A stretch of 23,508 nt of DNA from Clostridia bacterium. Its GTDB lineage: Bacteria > Bacillota > Clostridia > UBA1381. Location of the stretch: the NCBI GenBank assembly GCA_900756545.1, contig CAAEKO010000016.1:1-23508 (forward strand), in the 5' to 3' direction. Under the pieces are notes generated by a model, which was not told where the DNA came from, searched no databases, and was given only the letters and a program-made list of their open reading frames with translations. Made by a program: the position numbers and the translations under genes. Shown here piece after piece: positions 6,505 to 14,189 of this stretch. The stretch's first letter is position 1, and every line of letters starts with the position of its first letter.

Positions 6505-7878
6505 TTGAAGGATACAATCAAACGGTTTTGGCACAGCCTGCTGGAAAGGCTTGCGGATAAGATAAACCAGCGCCTGAATACAGACCGGGGAAATGGAACC
6601 GGATTAAACGCCAATGATGATACAGTAGTCAACTTCTTTGCGATGGTGCTGAAAAAGGTTCTGAATCATGTATTTATGCAGTGTGATTTCGAGCTGATAA
6701 CGGACAGTACACTTGCGGAGCCATTGGTAGAGTTATGCGAGGATTTGCAGAAAAATTGCTATACAATCGGCGCATATATGCTGGGTGGCTCTGACACGCC
6801 GCAAAGAATATCAGAATGTTGGGTTGTGCCGTACTTTGACGTTGTGAACGGTCAAAACAAATTACTGCACAGTTATTTGGGCGGCGAAAGGATACGTATA
6901 ACGGGCATGACCGGCGGCAGGATAACAGACTGCTATATGATTTTAGACGCTGCGGAGCATAAAAACAAAACCTATTTTTTATGCCGGAGACACAGCTTGG
7001 ACAAAGCCGGGAACCTGTCCATAACATTTTTCGAAGCAGATGAGCAGGCGTGTGAGGTTTCAGCAGGCATTCCGGAATGGGAAAGTATATTGCATACAGA
7101 AACGACATACAAAGGCGCGAACAATATTGGGTTTGGGCGTTACAAATCCCCGGTCTTAGCATTAGACAGCGATGTGTACGGCAAACCGCTGAATAATGGA
7201 TGTAGGGTGATTGAACAGCAGATACAGGCGGTTATTGAGCAAATACAGCTGGAATTCAAAGCAAGCGGGAAAAAGCTGTTCCCGGATGAAAGCCTGTGCC
7301 GCAGAAAAGACAATGACGGGAACCCGCTTGGGATGTGGTGCTTTGACGAATACATATATCCAATACGGCACACGGCAGGGGTAACGCAGAACATGGTAGA
7401 ACAGTTCTCCCCGGAAATTCGGGAGAGTTCATATTATGCACATCTTGTAAAGCTTTTGGAACAATATCAGCAGTTGATGGGCGTGAATGAGCTGATTACC
7501 CATGAGCAAAGCGGCAGCAATGCCACGGCAACAGAGATTAAGTCGCTGAATATAGACAACATATCCCTTGAAGACAACATCCGAAAGGCAATCAGAGAGG
7601 GGAACTTGGAAACACTCAAAGCCGATGGGATGTATCTTGGCATACGCGAAGATTTGTGGACGTATGACGAAACATGGACAGATATATATGATGATGAGCA
7701 GCAGAGGCTGAACAATATGCTGACATTATACAGTAACGGTGCGGTGGAGCAGCTTGATTTAATCAAATACTGGTACCCTGCACTCACCGATGAGGAGGCG
7801 CAGGAGAAGCTGGCTAGAATAAACGCGGAAAAGCAAAGTAATACAAATAAAAGTCTTGAAGACATGCTGAATATGTGA
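6505..7878 (+). CDS. Portal protein (SPP1 gp6-like)
   Basis: This protein of 457 aa lies directly after terL and has the character of SPP1 gp6-type portals: an N-terminal mixed region, a central part with long helices (QQIQAVIEQIQLEFKASGKK), the phrase LMGVNELITHEQSGSNATATEIKS, and an acidic, Gln/Asn-rich C-terminus. Portals form a 12-mer ring at one vertex through which DNA enters and leaves. The start is taken as TTG at 6505 because GAGGGG at 6491-6496 lies eight bases before it; the GTG at 6496 is inside that ribosome site, and an upstream TTG at 6475 lies inside terL. Confidence 0.9.
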   Translation: MKDTIKRFWHSLLERLADKINQRLNTDRGNGTGLNANDDTVVNFFAMVLKKVLNHVFMQCDFELITDSTLAEPLVELCEDLQKNCYTIGAYMLGGSDTPQRISECWVVPYFDVVNGQNKLLHSYLGGERIRITGMTGGRITDCYMILDAAEHKNKTYFLCRRHSLDKAGNLSITFFEADEQACEVSAGIPEWESILHTETTYKGANNIGFGRYKSPVLALDSDVYGKPLNNGCRVIEQQIQAVIEQIQLEFKASGKKLFPDESLCRRKDNDGNPLGMWCFDEYIYPIRHTAGVTQNMVEQFSPEIRESSYYAHLVKLLEQYQQLMGVNELITHEQSGSNATATEIKSLNIDNISLEDNIRKAIREGNLETLKADGMYLGIREDLWTYDETWTDIYDDEQQRLNNMLTLYSNGAVEQLDLIKYWYPALTDEEAQEKLARINAEKQSNTNKSLEDMLNM

Positions 7879-7888
7879 GGTGCTTCCA

Positions 7889-9541
7889 ATGCCCAGCATA
7901 GACAAAGAAAAGCTTGAAAAAGCGGCCGAGAAAGTATTCGACCGTTTGAACTATTTTAACGATTACATCTTGCAGACGATTGGAGAGCGGATAAAAGCAA
8001 CCGGGCAGCTGTCGGCGCATGACCAGACGGCGTTAAAAAATATGGCCGACATATCGGGCGATATGGAAGCCATAACAAAAAAACTAGCTGAGGTCACAAA
8101 ACAAAATGTCGGCGATATTGAAAAGATATATACACAGACAGTAACAGAAGGCGTGAATACATATAAGCCGCTGTTTGATTTTAAAGGGATGGAGTTTGTA
8201 CCATTTGGACAAAACGAATTTGCACAGCAGCTTGTCCGGCATTGGTTTAAGGAAACCGCCGGCGAAATGATAAACTTATCCAGAACTAAGGCGCTTTGTT
8301 TTGATCAATACAATCTTGCAGGAGAGATGATAGGGTCTGTTGCTTTGGATGGTGCGTACCAAAAAGCAATTGACGACGCCGTTATCGCCGTATCAGACGG
8401 GACGGTGGATTTTAATACGGCCATGCGCAAGACAATAGAGCAATTGGGGGGCAGCGGCGTAAAGGTACATTACGGCAGCGGCGTGAATCGTTCCCTTTCA
8501 AGCATGGTACGGCAAAACCTGCTGTACGGCGTGAAACAGGCGGCGCAGGCATATGATGAGTATGTAGGTAAAGTTTTGGGCTGTAACGGCTTTGAGGTTG
8601 ATTATCATGCACATCCCCGCCCGTCACACGCTTTTATGGGAGGCGAAATTTACGCATATGAAGGAGATTTAACAGTTAACGGCAAAACATACAAGGATGG
8701 CGCCGAAGCCCTTGACAGGCTCCGTGATTACGGCTGCTTGCACTTTAAAACGGATGTTATTCTGGGTGTGTCGGAACCGAGATATGATAGGGCATGGCTC
8801 GAAAAACAAAAGGCAGAAGATGAAAGGCTTATAGAGTTTAACGGCAGGAAAAAGACCAAATATGAATGGCAGCAAGCCCAACGAAGGATTGAAGCGGCGG
8901 TACGCCGGCAGCGGGATATTGCACATATGGCGGAGGCGAGCGGGGATCGCATTCTGGCCAAAAATGCGGCTGATAAGATCAATGCTTATCGGAAGGCTTA
9001 TGATGATCTGTGCGATACTGTAGGGCTGGAAAAACACTACAGTCGGATGGCCGCGTACAATCCGAAAACTATTGACAATTTAGGCGGAAGTGGTATAATA
9101 AAGGTGAAGGAAGTGGAAACTGTGTATAGCGGCGGAATAGCGGGTGCCTTAAACCCAAACAGCGAACGAGCAATGATCCATGCTGAAAAGTATTATTCAG
9201 AAGTGCGAAAAATGAATACGGACTGTGCGAAAATAGCAAAAAATGTAGGCTGGACAAAAGAAAGTATTGCAAAAATTAAAGAGCACCTTTTCTATCGTAA
9301 GCACAATCTTGGCGGAACGGAACCAGAATATTTTGATGCTGACTATGATATAGCGATAACATGGCAAAATCTAATTGATGGTAAGAATATACAGGAAAAA
9401 GATATTATATTATTAAAACATGAATATCTTGAATTGTATATCATGAAAAATAAGAAAGTTGGGTATGCTGAAGCGCATAAACTTGCGGAAGAAAAGCATA
9501 ATTATAGCGCTGCGCTGAAAGAATGGAGGGACAGTATATGA
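7889..9541 (+). CDS. Phage minor capsid protein 2 (MuF-like) with C-terminal toxin-like domain
   Basis: This 550-aa protein joins two modules. Residues 1-390 resemble Phage_min_cap2: a helical start, then YHAHPRPSHAFMGGEIYAYEG, GVSEPRYDRAWLEKQ, EFNGRKKTKYEWQQAQRRIE and AVRRQRDIAHMAEASGDRI. In SPP1-like phages this minor head protein sits by the portal. After a linker, residues about 428-550 form a domain foreign to capsid proteins, with AMIHAEKYYSEVRKMN, GWTKESIAKIKEHLFYRKH, DADYDIAITWQNLIDGK, LLKHEYLELYI (HEYLE at 511-515) and YAEAHKLAEEKHNY. Conserved His/Glu clusters suggest an enzyme. Carrying a variable C-terminal domain followed by a small gene is the MuF polymorphic toxin pattern. The extra domain is visibly richer in A+T. 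ATG 7889 follows GAGGTG at 7877-7882. Confidence 0.85.
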   Translation: MPSIDKEKLEKAAEKVFDRLNYFNDYILQTIGERIKATGQLSAHDQTALKNMADISGDMEAITKKLAEVTKQNVGDIEKIYTQTVTEGVNTYKPLFDFKGMEFVPFGQNEFAQQLVRHWFKETAGEMINLSRTKALCFDQYNLAGEMIGSVALDGAYQKAIDDAVIAVSDGTVDFNTAMRKTIEQLGGSGVKVHYGSGVNRSLSSMVRQNLLYGVKQAAQAYDEYVGKVLGCNGFEVDYHAHPRPSHAFMGGEIYAYEGDLTVNGKTYKDGAEALDRLRDYGCLHFKTDVILGVSEPRYDRAWLEKQKAEDERLIEFNGRKKTKYEWQQAQRRIEAAVRRQRDIAHMAEASGDRILAKNAADKINAYRKAYDDLCDTVGLEKHYSRMAAYNPKTIDNLGGSGIIKVKEVETVYSGGIAGALNPNSERAMIHAEKYYSEVRKMNTDCAKIAKNVGWTKESIAKIKEHLFYRKHNLGGTEPEYFDADYDIAITWQNLIDGKNIQEKDIILLKHEYLELYIMKNKKVGYAEAHKLAEEKHNYSAALKEWRDSI

Positions 9542-9774
9542 ATCTATTATTTTTAAAAGGACTGGATAGTAATTGCATAATTTATGAATATCAACCGGAT
9601 GGCAAAGGAAAAAAAGGGCAGATTATATATGACAAATCATCTGGTGATATGAAAGTTGGAAAGTTGGCAGAAAATGATACGGATCATTATTATGCTGAAA
9701 AGGCAATGTATAAAGTTAAAACATTTGTTTCTAATAATAACCTGCCAATGGAATACACACAAGCATGGTATTAA
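9538..9774 (+). CDS. Probable immunity protein for the capsid-linked toxin
   Basis: This 78-aa protein begins MNLLFLKGLDSNCIIYEYQP and ends NNLPMEYTQAWY, with YDKSSGDMKVGKLAENDTDHYYAEKAM between. It is small, soluble and mixed alpha/beta. Its ATG overlaps the stop of the capsid-toxin gene (ATGA at 9538-9541) and follows GGAGGG at 9525-9530, so the two are translated together, as expected for a toxin and antidote. Similar small proteins follow Firmicutes toxins with the same C-terminal domain type, by my recollection. Two intrinsic terminators follow directly, closing the cassette. The immunity role is inferred from context. Confidence 0.7.
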   Translation: MNLLFLKGLDSNCIIYEYQPDGKGKKGQIIYDKSSGDMKVGKLAENDTDHYYAEKAMYKVKTFVSNNNLPMEYTQAWY

Positions 9775-9784
9775 AAGATGAATC

Positions 9785-9810
9785 AAGGGATTGCATATGC
9801 AGTCCCTTTT
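9785..9810 (+). terminator. First terminator after the toxin/immunity pair
   Basis: AAGGGATTGCAT (9785-9796) and ATGCAGTCCCTT (9797-9808) form a nearly perfect 12-bp stem with one G-T pair; the innermost bases would open as a small loop. TTTT at 9807-9810 completes an intrinsic terminator, though the T tract is short. Confidence 0.65.
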
Positions 9811-9829
9811 CTCATACAAAAATATATAG

Positions 9830-9860
9830 GGCATTATACGGTTTGTATAGTGCCTTTTTT
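9830..9860 (+). terminator. Second, stronger terminator after the toxin/immunity pair
   Basis: GGCATTATAC (9830-9839) pairs over 10 bp with GTATAGTGCC (9845-9854) around the loop GGTTT, with one T-G pair, and is followed by six T at 9855-9860. This is a textbook intrinsic terminator, ending 24 bases before the next start codon. Confidence 0.8.
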
Positions 9861-9884
9861 AATGCCGAAAAAGGAGAGAACAAC

Positions 9885-10067
9885 ATGGAAAAGTATTGCC
9901 CATACAACTTACTTGTTGAGCAAATCAACGAACATGTATATGACTATAATGAAAACGACAAACCAGCATCGCTGACCCACAAACTGATAGAACACCAGAA
10001 GCCTACAAAATGTATCAAAAAGGCTTGTGGGGTATGGAAATTTGGCCGCTGTACAAGAAAATCATAG
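9885..10067 (+). CDS. 60-aa Cys-rich phage protein (hypothetical)
   Basis: A 60-codon frame with AAGGAGAG at 9871-9878 upstream of ATG 9885. The product begins MEKYCPYNLLVEQINEHVYD and ends with a cysteine cluster CIKKACGVWKFGRC plus the early Cys5, giving four cysteines that could bind zinc. Short proteins ending with such a cluster occur in head-gene regions of Clostridia phages. No function is known. The frame is open further upstream (to 9765) but that part crosses the terminator hairpins and lacks a ribosome site. It is isolated between terminators on both sides. Confidence 0.6.
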   Translation: MEKYCPYNLLVEQINEHVYDYNENDKPASLTHKLIEHQKPTKCIKKACGVWKFGRCTRKS

Positions 10068-10078
10068 GAGGAACACAA

Positions 10079-10105
10079 ATGAATATCCGAGGCTTACCCC
10101 CTTAG
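10079..10105 (+). CDS. 8-codon micro-ORF with a strong ribosome-binding site
   Basis: AGGAGGA at 10066-10072, overlapping the previous stop, is perfectly spaced from ATG 10079, but the frame encodes only MNIRGLPP before TAG at 10103-10105. The stop overlaps the left arm of a terminator. It may be a leader peptide whose translation affects termination, or the stub of a gene broken by a stop codon (the frame continues after TAG with HYEIMVLF...). Only the ribosome site supports translation. Confidence 0.35.
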   Translation: MNIRGLPP

Positions 10106-10130
10106 CACTATGAAATCATGGTGCTTTTTT
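10104..10130 (+). terminator. Intrinsic terminator upstream of the scaffold gene
   Basis: AGCACTATGA (10104-10113) pairs with TCATGGTGCT (10116-10125), ten pairs including one T-G, with two unpaired bases between and an expected 4-base loop. Six T follow at 10125-10130. It lies inside the head operon, about 90 bases before the scaffold ATG. Confidence 0.8.
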
Positions 10131-10142
10131 CATATACAAATT

Positions 10143-10208
10143 CGACAGGTGATCAGTCGTTAAACAGTCGGGACACGTGGCCGTAACCACGTAAAAAAAC
10201 GTAGTCGG
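10143..10208 (+). promoter_or_regulatory. Hairpin-rich leader before the scaffold/capsid genes
   Basis: CGAC (10143-10146) can pair with GTCG at 10156-10159, and the same GTCG recurs at 10167-10170 and 10204-10207, giving alternative pairings. ACGTGG (10175-10180) and CCACGT (10187-10192) form a clean 6-bp hairpin with loop CCGTAA, followed by seven A. No promoter with good spacing is visible. The layout suggests a structured RNA leader controlling scaffold and capsid translation; no known RNA family is recognised. Confidence 0.4.
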
Positions 10209-10220
10209 AAAGGATAACTT

Positions 10221-10817
10221 ATGAACAGGGAATTTTTAAAAAGCATTGAAGGTCTCACGGATGCAGATATTGAAAAAATCATTATCGAAAACGGGAAAGA
10301 CATCCAACGGGAAAAGGAAGGGCTGGAAACGGTAAAAAATGAGCTGAAAACCGCAAAAGATACCGTCACCAACCTAACAGGCGAGCTGCAGCAGCTAAAG
10401 AACGCGGGGGCATCAGCCGAAGAATGGAAGCAGAAGTTTGAGGCGCTGCAAACTGAAATTGCAGAAAAAGAAGCGGCGGCAAAGGCTGAGCGGGAGAAAG
10501 CAGAACGCGAGGCGGACATCAAGAGCCGATATAACGCCGTATGCGTTGATAAAGACGGGAAACCGCTGGAATTTACGCACGATGCCATCCGGACGGAGTA
10601 TTTGCGCAAGTTCGGCGAAATTTTGTCAGACATTGACAATACGGAGTATAGGGGTAAGTCGGACGCTGATATTTTCCATGCATTAACAAAAGATGACGGC
10701 GCGGCGTTTAAAGGTGTCCAGGCACAGGTTACGCTTCCGGGTGCGCAGCCGTTAGGCAGCGCCGGTGAGCCTACCACGCTGTTGGGTGCATTGCAGCGGC
10801 AGTACAATAAACAGTAA
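10221..10817 (+). CDS. Capsid scaffolding protein (GP20-type)
   Basis: This 198-aa protein immediately precedes the major capsid gene and has the character of phage minor structural protein GP20 scaffolds. It starts MNREFLKSIEGLTDADIEKII, then has a long heptad-rich coiled coil from about residue 30 to 105 (KEGLETVKNELKTAKDTV, KAEREKAEREAD), a small folded segment with DKDGKPLEFTHDAIRTEY, and a C-terminal region rich in Gly, Ala and Leu ending LLGALQRQYNKQ. Scaffolds guide procapsid assembly, usually through the C-terminal end binding the capsid protein, and are lost on maturation. AAAGGA seven bases before ATG 10221 is the ribosome site. Confidence 0.88.
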   Translation: MNREFLKSIEGLTDADIEKIIIENGKDIQREKEGLETVKNELKTAKDTVTNLTGELQQLKNAGASAEEWKQKFEALQTEIAEKEAAAKAEREKAEREADIKSRYNAVCVDKDGKPLEFTHDAIRTEYLRKFGEILSDIDNTEYRGKSDADIFHALTKDDGAAFKGVQAQVTLPGAQPLGSAGEPTTLLGALQRQYNKQ

Positions 10818-10836
10818 CAGAAAGGAAGAATAAATT

Positions 10837-11835
10837 ATGGCAATTACATTAGCAGAAGCAAAGGTCGGCATGGCGAACAAAGTCGATCAACAGGTAGTAG
10901 ACGAATTCAGAAGAAGCTCGCTGCTTCTTGACAATCTTATTTTTGACAACGCAATTTCCCCGGGGACGGGCGGATCTACACTTACGTATGGGTACATTCA
11001 GTTATCTTCGCCGAGAACGGCGGGAACCCGCGCAATTAACAGCGAGTACACCGCGGCAGAGGCAAAAAGAACCGAGAAAACCGCAAAGGCCATTGTAATG
11101 GGTGGTTCGTTCCAGATTGACCGCGTAATCCAGGACACAAGCGGGGCAATCAACGAGCTAAACTTTCAGATGGAGCAAGCCATTAAAGCTACGTCCAATT
11201 ATTTCCACAATCTTGTGATTAACGGGACGTCGGCTTCCAGCGGCACAGGGTATGTTACCAGCACGTTTGACGGCTTGAAAGCCTTAGCCAGCGCAAGCGG
11301 AGGCAACAAAACGTCTGCAACCGTAAGCCTTGCGGGTGAAAGCGAAACGGCGTCCAATTATCAGGCTTTCCTTGACGAAGTAGATGCATGGCTTTCCACA
11401 ATGGACGGGCGGCCTACAATGCTGCTCATGAACACAAAAATGTTAAACAAAATACGCTCCTGTGCAAGACGGGCAGGATATTATGACCGGACAAAAGACG
11501 ATTTTGGCAGATATGTTGAAAGCTACAACGGCATTCCGCTCATGGACGCAGGATACTACTACAATGGTACGGCAACAGAAGAAATCATCAAGACCACGGC
11601 TGCTTCGGCAAGCGCGGCAGGGACAACAGATATGTATGCTGTGAATATTGCCCTTGACGGATTCCACGGGATCGCGCCCACTGGATCAAGGGTTATCAAT
11701 ACTTATCTGCCGGACTTTTCGGAACCGGGCGCGGTAAAGAAGGGCGAAGTTGAGCTTGTGGCGGGTGTTGTGGCAAAGAATACGAAGAAAATCGCAATGC
11801 TTTCCGGTATCCCGATTGTCGCAAAGACAGCATAA
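10837..11835 (+). CDS. Major capsid protein (HK97-fold)
   Basis: This 332-aa protein follows the scaffold gene by 19 bp. It begins MAITLAEAKVGMANKVDQQV, and the beta-rich E-loop-like region (TYGYIQLSSPRTAGTRAIN), helical spine (NELNFQMEQAIKATSNYFHN), TMLLMNTKMLNKIRSCAR and YNGIPLMDAGYYY phrases are those of HK97-fold capsid proteins of Clostridia siphophages, followed by a conserved P-domain-like C-terminus (SGIPIVAKTA). Its size is normal for the family, and there is no obvious N-terminal delta domain, consistent with the separate scaffold. GAAAGGAAG lies before the ATG. Codon use is the most regular of the window, as expected for the most abundant protein. Confidence 0.93.
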   Translation: MAITLAEAKVGMANKVDQQVVDEFRRSSLLLDNLIFDNAISPGTGGSTLTYGYIQLSSPRTAGTRAINSEYTAAEAKRTEKTAKAIVMGGSFQIDRVIQDTSGAINELNFQMEQAIKATSNYFHNLVINGTSASSGTGYVTSTFDGLKALASASGGNKTSATVSLAGESETASNYQAFLDEVDAWLSTMDGRPTMLLMNTKMLNKIRSCARRAGYYDRTKDDFGRYVESYNGIPLMDAGYYYNGTATEEIIKTTAASASAAGTTDMYAVNIALDGFHGIAPTGSRVINTYLPDFSEPGAVKKGEVELVAGVVAKNTKKIAMLSGIPIVAKTA

Positions 11836-11854
11836 AAATGGAGGCTGGGCGGAA

Positions 11855-12226
11855 ATGTTACTAAGATTTGAAGAATATCTGGATTTGGGCGGCAGTCTTA
11901 GCGCTTCCGCCTTTTCCAGATTTGAAAAAAAAGCAGAATATCTTATCCGCAGGCAGGCGGCGGGATTGACAGGTGAACGTATTGATAAGCTGCCTGCACC
12001 GCCCCAAGCTGTGAAAGACTGTATCTTTGACTTGATCGCATATTTTTCAGGAAATACCGCAAAGCAGATCGCCAGCGAGAGCCAGTCCCAGGGCGGCGTT
12101 AGTGAGAGCGTGTCGTATGTGACGAAAACACCCGAACAGATACAGGCGGAGTGTGAAAACATTATCCGTGACACACTGTTTGGCGGGGGATGCGGTGAAC
12201 TGCTATACAGGGGAGCGGATGTGTAA
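11855..12226 (+). CDS. Head-tail connector (adaptor) protein
   Basis: This 123-aa protein begins MLLRFEEYLDLGGSLSASAF and is largely helical (FSRFEKKAEYLIRRQAAG, AVKDCIFDLIAYFSGN), ending with a Gly-rich turn and ELLYRGADV. Position right after the major capsid and the helical layout match gp6/gp15-type adaptor proteins, which attach below the portal as a ring. The ATG at 11855 is preferred because it gives the usual start and has GGAGG at 11840-11844 upstream; the open frame continues back into the capsid gene without a ribosome site. It overlaps the following gene by one base (TAATG). Confidence 0.82.
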   Translation: MLLRFEEYLDLGGSLSASAFSRFEKKAEYLIRRQAAGLTGERIDKLPAPPQAVKDCIFDLIAYFSGNTAKQIASESQSQGGVSESVSYVTKTPEQIQAECENIIRDTLFGGGCGELLYRGADV

Positions 12227-12687
12227 TGCTTAGTGATTTGAATTGCGGTCAATTTACGATAATCAACCAAATACCAAAAAGCCAGGCTATAACAACAAAA
12301 ATCCGATGGATAAAGCATACGCTTGTAAATTGTGATAAAAAGGATGGCCTGTACGATAAATCCAGCGGACAAATATTATACCGGGCCAATACCTTTACGG
12401 CCTATGTGTATGACTGGCAGCGGTATAAAAAACCATTGTGGGACAAGGATGGGTATTACGCGCTGCCCGACGCAGAAAAAAGCGGATACTATACCGTCAA
12501 TGTGGGGGATTTGATAATATTTGCGGAGATTCCCGACTCCGCCCCAACCACAACGCAGGAATTCAACGCTATCCGGGAAAAGTATAAAGGATGCGGCGGC
12601 ATGATTACCGGGGCTGAGGTGTATATCAATTACAATCCAAACGGCGAGCCGTGGAAAACAAACCATATTGAAATTATAAAGGAGTGA
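12226..12687 (+). CDS. Head completion/minor capsid protein
   Basis: This 153-aa protein starts MLSDLNCGQFTIINQIPKSQAI and is beta-rich, with IRWIKHTLVNCDKKDGLYDKS, ANTFTAYVYDWQRYKKP, GYYTVNVGDLIIFAEIPD and a final HIEIIKE. Its place, second after the capsid and before the minor capsid trio, and its length fit the head-closure (stopper) role or the minor capsid protein 1-like family of SPP1-related phages; it may be a DUF6751 relative. The start shares its A with the preceding TAA. Function is inferred from synteny. Confidence 0.65.
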   Translation: MLSDLNCGQFTIINQIPKSQAITTKIRWIKHTLVNCDKKDGLYDKSSGQILYRANTFTAYVYDWQRYKKPLWDKDGYYALPDAEKSGYYTVNVGDLIIFAEIPDSAPTTTQEFNAIREKYKGCGGMITGAEVYINYNPNGEPWKTNHIEIIKE

Positions 12688-12694
12688 CGCAAGG

Positions 12695-13177
12695 ATGAGC
12701 GAACTGACCAATATACGCAACTGGCTGACAGGGTGTCCGCAGATGCAGAATCTATTCAGCATTGCCGCAGAGGACAATGACGGTGATAACCTCATAACCC
12801 CATTTTCATCCAGCGAAAAAGTAGGTATTGACAGCGTGATCGATGTGACAGGTGCGTTAACGGCTGATATTATCCCGTTTGAAATGGTGCATGAAGACTA
12901 TCAGATCGACTGTTTCCGCAGGGCATATGCCAACCAGGACGATTTTAACATCCTGACATATGATGACGTCCGGGCAGTTTGTGATTGGATAGAAGCCCAA
13001 AACACGGAAAAAAACTATCCGGATATAGGAAAGCAGATTGTACGGGTGGAGCCTATACCATTTTTGCCGCAGGTCAGGTTTAAGGATATGGATACAAATA
13101 TTGTAGGTTATTTCTTTACGCTGCGGATAACATATTTCAATCCAACGGAAAGGCAGTCGGCAGCGTATGAATATTAA
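12695..13177 (+). CDS. Tail terminator-like minor capsid protein
   Basis: This 160-aa protein begins MSELTNIRNWLTGCPQMQNL and includes DCFRRAYANQDDFNILTYDDVRAVCDWIEAQN and a C-terminal beta portion RFKDMDTNIVGYFFTLRITYF, the alpha/beta order seen in tail-terminator or minor capsid 3-type proteins that cap the tail tube at the head end. It starts seven bases after the previous gene with GGAGTGACG as a ribosome site, and overlaps the next gene by 11 bp. The assignment rests on layout and order. Confidence 0.65.
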   Translation: MSELTNIRNWLTGCPQMQNLFSIAAEDNDGDNLITPFSSSEKVGIDSVIDVTGALTADIIPFEMVHEDYQIDCFRRAYANQDDFNILTYDDVRAVCDWIEAQNTEKNYPDIGKQIVRVEPIPFLPQVRFKDMDTNIVGYFFTLRITYFNPTERQSAAYEY

Positions 13178-13616
13178 CGCAGGGCATGGCGTAACCGTGT
13201 CCCTCAATATGCCAGGGATAATAAATAAAGTAGAGAATGATAATTTCGGCCTGTTTTTGGCGAAGGAATGGCACAGGCTTATCTCTGATTATACACCCCA
13301 TTGTACCGGGCAGCTTGAACGCAATGTACAACTAAGCCCGTTTACAATCCGATACATGGAGCCGTATTCTCACTACATGTATCACGGCCAGGTATATGTT
13401 GATCCGCAGTTTGGCGTAGGAGGTTTTACCAATGATAACGGCGCAACCTGGTTTAGCCGGAAAGGCATCAAAAAAGTACCGTCAGGACGCGTATTTAACT
13501 ACAGAAAAGACCCGAATCCATACGCCACGCATCATTGGGATCATGCGGCGGAACAGGCAGGGCAAAAAGAAAAGCTGATAAGATCAGCAAATGAATATTT
13601 AAGGAGGCTGAAATAA
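13167..13616 (+). CDS. Minor capsid protein 2-family/gp10-like head-tail joining protein
   Basis: This 149-aa protein resembles HK97 gp10/Minor_capsid_2 proteins: LAKEWHRLISDYTPHCTGQLERNVQL, YMEPYSHYMYHGQVYVDP, PYATHHWDHAAEQAGQKEKL and a helical C-terminus. The phrase Y-x-P-x-x-TG-x-L followed by an aromatic PYxHYxxxG segment is the family hallmark. These proteins lie between stopper and tail tube genes and take part in joining head and tail. It overlaps the preceding gene by 11 bp; the ribosome site is weak, so translation is probably coupled. The stop shares an A with the next ATG (TAATG). Confidence 0.8.
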   Translation: MNINAGHGVTVSLNMPGIINKVENDNFGLFLAKEWHRLISDYTPHCTGQLERNVQLSPFTIRYMEPYSHYMYHGQVYVDPQFGVGGFTNDNGATWFSRKGIKKVPSGRVFNYRKDPNPYATHHWDHAAEQAGQKEKLIRSANEYLRRLK

Positions 13617-14137
13617 TGGCAGGAACAACAGATTTTAATGTAGGAAACGGCGTAAAGGCCGCAAGAAAATTACTGATGACGTTTGTGGACGTCGGAACAA
13701 GCTCCACACCCGAATGGGAGCTTGTCGGGAGAGGCGTAGAGGAAAGCGCCATTGAATTAAATCCAAATACGGATACCGTTACGGATATACTGGGGATTAC
13801 GGATACATCTGTGACAAAATGGGAACCGGCCCAGAGCTTTGAGCCGAACACGGTAAAGGGTGGCTCTAAGCTGAACTTTAAGCTGCACCAGATATGGCAG
13901 AATAAGACGCCGGAGCTGCTGTCCAGATTTGACGTGCTGATTGTGTACGCATATATCGGAGACAGTTCGACATTTGACGCCGAAGTACAGCATAACTGTA
14001 CAATCAATATAACGTCAATCGGCGGGGATGCATATGTGGATATGCCTATTGAAATATCGTACAGCAATGACAGCACAAGAGGGACAGCATCTATTACAGC
14101 CGGCGTACCTACTTTTACGGCGGCAACAGCTGATTAA
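13616..14137 (+). CDS. Major tail tube protein
   Basis: This 173-aa beta-rich protein begins MAGTTDFNVGNGVKAARKLL and contains EWELVGRGVEESAIELNPNTDTVTDILG, the DTVTDILG turn that is typical of tail tube proteins of Firmicutes siphophages, then SFEPNTVKGGSKLNFKL and a threonine-rich end. The protein polymerises into the hollow tail tube. AAGGAGG about eight bases upstream gives strong translation, as expected for an abundant structural protein, and a terminator follows the gene. Confidence 0.9.
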   Translation: MAGTTDFNVGNGVKAARKLLMTFVDVGTSSTPEWELVGRGVEESAIELNPNTDTVTDILGITDTSVTKWEPAQSFEPNTVKGGSKLNFKLHQIWQNKTPELLSRFDVLIVYAYIGDSSTFDAEVQHNCTINITSIGGDAYVDMPIEISYSNDSTRGTASITAGVPTFTAATAD

Positions 14138-14142
14138 TACGC

Positions 14143-14167
14143 AGGGCGGTTCAGGCCGCCCTTAATT
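14143..14167 (+). terminator. Intrinsic terminator after the tail tube gene
   Basis: AGGGCGG (14143-14149) pairs perfectly with CCGCCCT (14156-14162) around TTCAGG, followed by TAATTTT. The stem is GC-rich but the T run is interrupted, so it may be partial, reducing transcription of downstream tail genes relative to the tube gene. Confidence 0.65.
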
Positions 14168-14189
14168 TTCGATGTAAAGGAGATTAAAA

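Noticed and set aside
9765..9884. Upstream extension of the 60-aa Cys-rich protein
   Set aside because: The extension runs through two terminator hairpins and lacks a ribosome site, while ATG 9885 has AAGGAGAG before it.
13495..14076. 193-codon minus-strand frame opposite the tail tube gene
   Set aside because: The + strand gene is clearly the tail tube protein; the minus frame has no ribosome site or domain.
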